Shown here piece by piece: positions 5,900-8,851 of a stretch of DNA of 8,851 nucleotides. The stretch covers positions 1-8,851 of the forward strand of contig JAQUGU010000062.1 of the NCBI GenBank assembly GCA_028683995.1, given 5' to 3'. A model generated the notes under the pieces. That model did no database searches. It saw nothing but the letters and a program-made list of their open reading frames with translations, and was not told the origin of the DNA. Positions within the stretch are counted from its first letter, which is position 1, and each line of letters begins with the position of its first letter. The position numbers and the translations under genes are program-made. Origin of the DNA: Syntrophomonadaceae bacterium (GTDB taxonomy: Bacteria > Bacillota > Syntrophomonadia > Syntrophomonadales > Syntrophomonadaceae).

Positions 5900-6346
5900 T
5901 TGAAGATACTGGTGGATGCTGATGCTTGTCCTCGATCAGTTTTGCAAGTTTGCTTTAAGCTGGCTCATAAATATGGTCTGGCGGTATGGACAGTAGCCAG
6001 TTTTAATCATAATATAGAGTCCGATCATCACATTGTAGTTGGCAATGCTTCCCAGGAGGCTGATCTTAAAATAATGAATCTAGCCGAACCGGGAGATATA
6101 GTTATAAGTCAGGATTGGGGACTGGCAGCTATGGTTCTGGGTAAAGGCGCCAGATGCCTGAACCCAATGGGGCACGAGTATAATGCAGCTACCATGGATT
6201 TTCTTTTGGAGGAAAGAGAGGTAAAGGCCAAGTTGCGCCGGGCGGGTGGCAGAACCAGGGGTCCCAAAAAGAGAACTGCTGAAGATGATAAGCACTTTGA
6301 GCAGGGTTTAAACAAGTGTATTTCTAGCATTAACAAGGATAGCTGA
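5900..6346 (+). CDS. YaiI/YqxD family protein (DUF188, UPF0178)
   Basis: A 148-residue cytoplasmic protein of the widespread YaiI/YqxD family, about the usual length. The family has a PIN-like nuclease fold, but its biological role is not established. Landmarks: ILVDADACP at 3-11, a mid-protein DIVISQDWGLAA at about 66-77 (usual form DxVVTQDIPLA), and the C-terminal LRRAGGRTRGPK followed by DDKHFEQGL. The acidic residues D6, D8 and D72 sit where PIN-type proteins hold metal. The TTG start has AGGGGTG at 5888-5894, five bases upstream. It follows the CDF gene closely, so it should share the riboswitch control. Its 3' end overlaps the leftward WD40 gene by 17 bases. Confidence 0.92.
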   Translation: MKILVDADACPRSVLQVCFKLAHKYGLAVWTVASFNHNIESDHHIVVGNASQEADLKIMNLAEPGDIVISQDWGLAAMVLGKGARCLNPMGHEYNAATMDFLLEEREVKAKLRRAGGRTRGPKKRTAEDDKHFEQGLNKCISSINKDS

Positions 6347-7775
6347 ATTCCCATAGTTTCAGCCAACCATCCTCCCCCGCAGTAACAACAGAATGATGGT
6401 ATGGAGCAAATTCCGTACAATTTACCTGCCAGATGTCCTCTGGCAACAGGTAAATTTGAGTACCGGCATTTATGTCCCAAATACGGACACTGTTATCAAT
6501 TGCAGCTGATATAGCAAAATTACAATCTTTAGTAAGGGTAAGTGAATTAACTAAACCCCGGTGACCTTTAAGCATGAGCAAGTCTTTACCGCTGTCCAGA
6601 TCCCAGAGAACTAAACTGCCATCAGTATTACCACACAGTGCATACTGCATGTCATCAGTAGAGCAGATTGAATAAGGCCAGCGATCTGGTAGTCCCAACC
6701 ATATATGGTTCATCTCCCCGCTTAAATCCAGCATGCGAAATTCCCTTTTGAAACCGGTGAGTAAGAGATGCATACCATCCGAAGACATCCACATCCGGTG
6801 AATAGGACCAGTACTAGTCCGAAAAAGGTTCATCGGTTTTATTCTCTGCAGATCCCAGAATCCTATGGTTCCATCCAGGCTACCGGACAGGGCCAAACGC
6901 CCATAAGGTGCGATTCCTACCCAAATGGGTAATGCTGTATGGCCGCGAAACTGCCTTATCTCTTTACCACTATCTACCTCCAGCAAGTGAAGACTATAAT
7001 CATCAGTAGTAGCCAGAATATAGTTACCGTCAGGACTCATACAGGCAGCAGTCACATGGGCATATTCAAATGTAAATCGTTGCACTTCCGCACCATTATT
7101 AACATCCCAAAGAGATATGCGTCCATCCATCCCTGAGGTGAGGACCTGATTACCGCTGGGGGAAAAGCAGGCACTGGTTATTTTTCCCTGATGAGCCACG
7201 AAACTGCGCATTAATTTTAACACCGGGCTACGTGATAACTTCCTACTATCGAGCAAATCATCCGCTAAAATTAAAACTTCTTCAATTTCTTTATCTGGAA
7301 TAAGAGATTGTTCTATTTTAGCTAAATAGTTGTGGTAGATAGAATAGTCAGCGCGGCTATATTCAAAGCTGCGCAAACTCAAAATGAAATCTTCATAGCT
7401 AATTGCACCAGTTTTCCACTGAATGTAGGATAAATTAAAGGCGGCGCGAATATTTTTATAATCGTAACGGCGAGCTTCTTTCCATAAGCTGGTCGCATAT
7501 TCCAGGTCATTTGCTTTATAGGCAACAACAGCCCGCTCACATAATTGGGTTGCCCGAATTTTCATTTGCTGCCGTATCTGGGGAATAAGGGTCATTAAAA
7601 ACTCGAAGTCACTGTCCTTATATTCATAAAAAACTGCCGTAATCCAGTCGTTACTATTTTTTATTTTGTTTTCGCATTCAGAACATACAACTTCTTCTGC
7701 AGTTTTATGTAGATAGTTCTTATGGCAAAGACCACAAGTAGATTGTTGGATAAAGTTATTAACAATCCGGTTCAT
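6330..7775 (-). CDS. Zinc-ribbon, helical-repeat and WD40 beta-propeller protein
   Basis: A 481-residue protein with no signal peptide or membrane helix, so probably cytoplasmic. Three parts are visible. Residues 14-34 hold C14-x2-C17 and C31-x2-C34, a zinc-ribbon-like knuckle. Residues about 60-180 are helical and resemble TPR-like repeats (RAVVAYKANDLEYATSLWKE). Residues about 190-477 hold seven WD40 repeats, with blades ending in SLWDV (221-225), LHLLEV, GFWDL (305-309), a degenerate fourth, LVLWDL (388-393), RIWDI (431-435) and LKLWEF (472-477). Two repeats keep the GH dipeptide. WD40 propellers are protein-docking platforms, so a scaffold or sensor-adaptor role is likely; no partner is known. 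The ATG has GGAGG (7785-7789) nine bases upstream, inside the preceding gene, with which it overlaps by 17 bases. Confidence 0.88.
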   Translation of the reverse strand: MNRIVNNFIQQSTCGLCHKNYLHKTAEEVVCSECENKIKNSNDWITAVFYEYKDSDFEFLMTLIPQIRQQMKIRATQLCERAVVAYKANDLEYATSLWKEARRYDYKNIRAAFNLSYIQWKTGAISYEDFILSLRSFEYSRADYSIYHNYLAKIEQSLIPDKEIEEVLILADDLLDSRKLSRSPVLKLMRSFVAHQGKITSACFSPSGNQVLTSGMDGRISLWDVNNGAEVQRFTFEYAHVTAACMSPDGNYILATTDDYSLHLLEVDSGKEIRQFRGHTALPIWVGIAPYGRLALSGSLDGTIGFWDLQRIKPMNLFRTSTGPIHRMWMSSDGMHLLLTGFKREFRMLDLSGEMNHIWLGLPDRWPYSICSTDDMQYALCGNTDGSLVLWDLDSGKDLLMLKGHRGLVNSLTLTKDCNFAISAAIDNSVRIWDINAGTQIYLLPEDIWQVNCTEFAPYHHSVVTAGEDGWLKLWEFSYPC

Positions 7776-8079
7776 TTTCTGTTTCCTCCCTGTCCGTCCT
7801 TCTTTCCAGATTAACTAAATCTCCGCAATCCAGATAAATCAAGGTAGTTTTTTCCTGGGTTACCGGCCATAATTGAACCCAAAAACCATCACTATCAATT
7901 TCTCTGATAGTAAGACAAACACCATTAACGGCAATATCTTCTCCCTGTTTAAGTCGGCTAAGTATCTGCCGTGGGTTAATCTTCAAGGTAATTATTGACT
8001 GTTTTTCCAAAGCAGTACCCTTAAAAACTACCTCTCCCAAATCCTCGATTACACCAGTAAAATGAAGTGCTTTTACCAT
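7759..8079 (-). CDS. Single lumazine-binding domain protein (riboflavin synthase N-terminal half)
   Basis: A 106-residue protein equal to one beta-barrel domain of riboflavin synthase, which normally has two in about 210 residues. FTGVIEDLGEV (7-17) matches the enzyme's N-terminal MFTGIIEE motif, VNGVCLT (51-57) is its ligand-pocket signature, and GDLVNLERR (86-94) matches the end of the first barrel. The second barrel is absent and not encoded downstream in any frame, since the WD40 gene begins there. In riboflavin synthase the active site lies between the two barrels of neighbouring subunits, so a lone barrel is more likely to bind flavin or lumazine than to make riboflavin. No other riboflavin gene is near. 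The ATG has AAGGGG (8089-8094) nine bases upstream. It follows the membrane protein gene by 41 bases. Confidence 0.8.
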   Translation of the reverse strand: MVKALHFTGVIEDLGEVVFKGTALEKQSIITLKINPRQILSRLKQGEDIAVNGVCLTIREIDSDGFWVQLWPVTQEKTTLIYLDCGDLVNLERRTDREETENEPDC

Positions 8080-8120
8080 AATCTATTACCCCTTTTTTTA
8101 CTATACCGGTGGTAGCAAAT

Positions 8121-8851
8121 TTATCTAAAGGGTACAAACACAGTTTTGGCATCAAACCTACTATTAGCTAAACGCTGCTCCCGGTAATAGGCATAAATAG
8201 CTATTAGAATTAACGAATAAAAGAGCCAGCGAACAAAATACATGGTGAAACTAATTAAAGCCATTTGCCAGATTCCATGAAGTTCGATTATAAAAGGTTG
8301 AACTGCGTATCCAAGAGCCAGGCATACACCCTCAGATAGGATTACAAAGGCCAGCATGACTATTAAAAGCTCCAACCTTATTCCTTTTGCCAACAGGGCT
8401 GCTTTTTTCATGGATACAGCTATACTATTATCGTCAATTATTAACACCGGAATAGCCAGAGCGTACCTGGTGAAACAGTACAGAGTTACCAGTACTCCCC
8501 ATACAAAAGCCGGCATATAAATATCGAAAGCTATTAGTGGTGATAAAAATGCGGGAGTCCAGGCCAGTAGCAACATAGGAACTACTGCCCCAAATAGCCG
8601 TGGCCAATTAACCAGACCAGCAATTAATGAAGGAATAATAATCGAGGAACTACGGCGATGGGAATGATGCATAGCATAGACTATGGCTCCGGTGCAGAAT
8701 AAGCCCAGGAATATTTTTAGTATCATGATAACGAAACTAATACTGGCTGCAGAAGCCTGAAAATACTTATTCAAGAGCGGAAAATCGGCAGGCTCAATTA
8801 CATAGTGCTGCCATAGCCAGGCTTCACAAAAGCCGGTAGGCAGAGCCGCCA
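8121..8851 (-). CDS. Multi-pass membrane protein of unknown function, 5' end outside the window
   Basis: An integral membrane protein with about five hydrophobic helices in the visible part. The frame has a TTG at 8772-8774, but it stays open without a stop to the window edge (including AWLWQHYVIEPADFP), so the real start probably lies beyond 8851. The segment RYALAIPVLIIDDNSIAV followed by a helix with KKAALLAKG resembles the pattern of YciC-like and GPDP-type membrane domains (an RxxLAxPxxxxE/D turn, then AxxxSxxLxxG), but this is a loose likeness. The C-terminus is basic (YREQRLANSRFD). It is the first visible gene of the leftward cluster with the lumazine-binding and WD40 genes. Confidence 0.65.
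   Translation of the reverse strand, partial: AALPTGFCEAWLWQHYVIEPADFPLLNKYFQASAASISFVIMILKIFLGLFCTGAIVYAMHHSHRRSSSIIIPSLIAGLVNWPRLFGAVVPMLLLAWTPAFLSPLIAFDIYMPAFVWGVLVTLYCFTRYALAIPVLIIDDNSIAVSMKKAALLAKGIRLELLIVMLAFVILSEGVCLALGYAVQPFIIELHGIWQMALISFTMYFVRWLFYSLILIAIYAYYREQRLANSRFDAKTVFVPFR

Noticed and set aside
6342..6363. Hairpin at the DUF188 stop codon as a terminator
   Set aside because: The stem is only 6 bp with a 10-base loop, and it is followed by CAACCATCC on the + strand, with no T run.
6080..6480. Minus-strand open frames opposite the DUF188 gene
   Set aside because: They overlap two well-supported genes, have no domain likeness, and are explained as shadow frames.
8772..8774. TTG as the true start of the membrane protein
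   Set aside because: The frame stays open to the window edge with protein-like sequence and no clear ribosome site appears before this TTG.

Overview
The window looks like a chromosomal segment of an anaerobic, motile Gram-positive bacterium of the Clostridia. Base composition is moderate, Shine-Dalgarno sites are strong and two genes start with TTG. There is a DegV-family lipid-binding protein, two soluble-type chemoreceptors, a metal riboswitch with an attached intrinsic terminator, and a short repeat of the GGGGACAGGCACC type that I recall as common in Clostridia. A Syntrophomonas-like genome is my guess; nothing here proves the genus. No complete transposon, CRISPR array, tRNA or rRNA is visible.

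Left part (1-950): a very G-rich 54-base stretch, a clear terminator, and a leftward GNAT-like gene. A 243-base gap follows, holding a promoter, a GC-rich hairpin at the predicted mRNA start, a decayed coding-like relic and a palindromic REP-like repeat. Middle left (951-3561): two leftward, paralogous methyl-accepting chemotaxis proteins in tandem, both with two membrane helices and essentially no extracellular domain. Next (3790-4647): a leftward DegV-family gene.

Centre (4761-6346): a rightward unit. A promoter with a consensus -10 box drives a 5' leader that I read as a compact NiCo (czcD-type) riboswitch overlapping an intrinsic terminator. It is followed by a cation diffusion facilitator and a YaiI/YqxD (DUF188) gene 14 bases downstream. 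This is the best-supported regulatory system in the window: nickel or cobalt would stabilise the aptamer, block the terminator and switch on the exporter.

Right part (6330-8851): a leftward cluster of three genes. In transcription order these are a multi-pass membrane protein (its 5' end lies beyond the window), a single lumazine-binding domain resembling half of riboflavin synthase, and a zinc-ribbon/helical-repeat/WD40 protein. The last two overlap by 17 bases and are probably translationally coupled. The WD40 gene also overlaps the DUF188 gene tail-to-tail by 17 bases, with no terminator between them.
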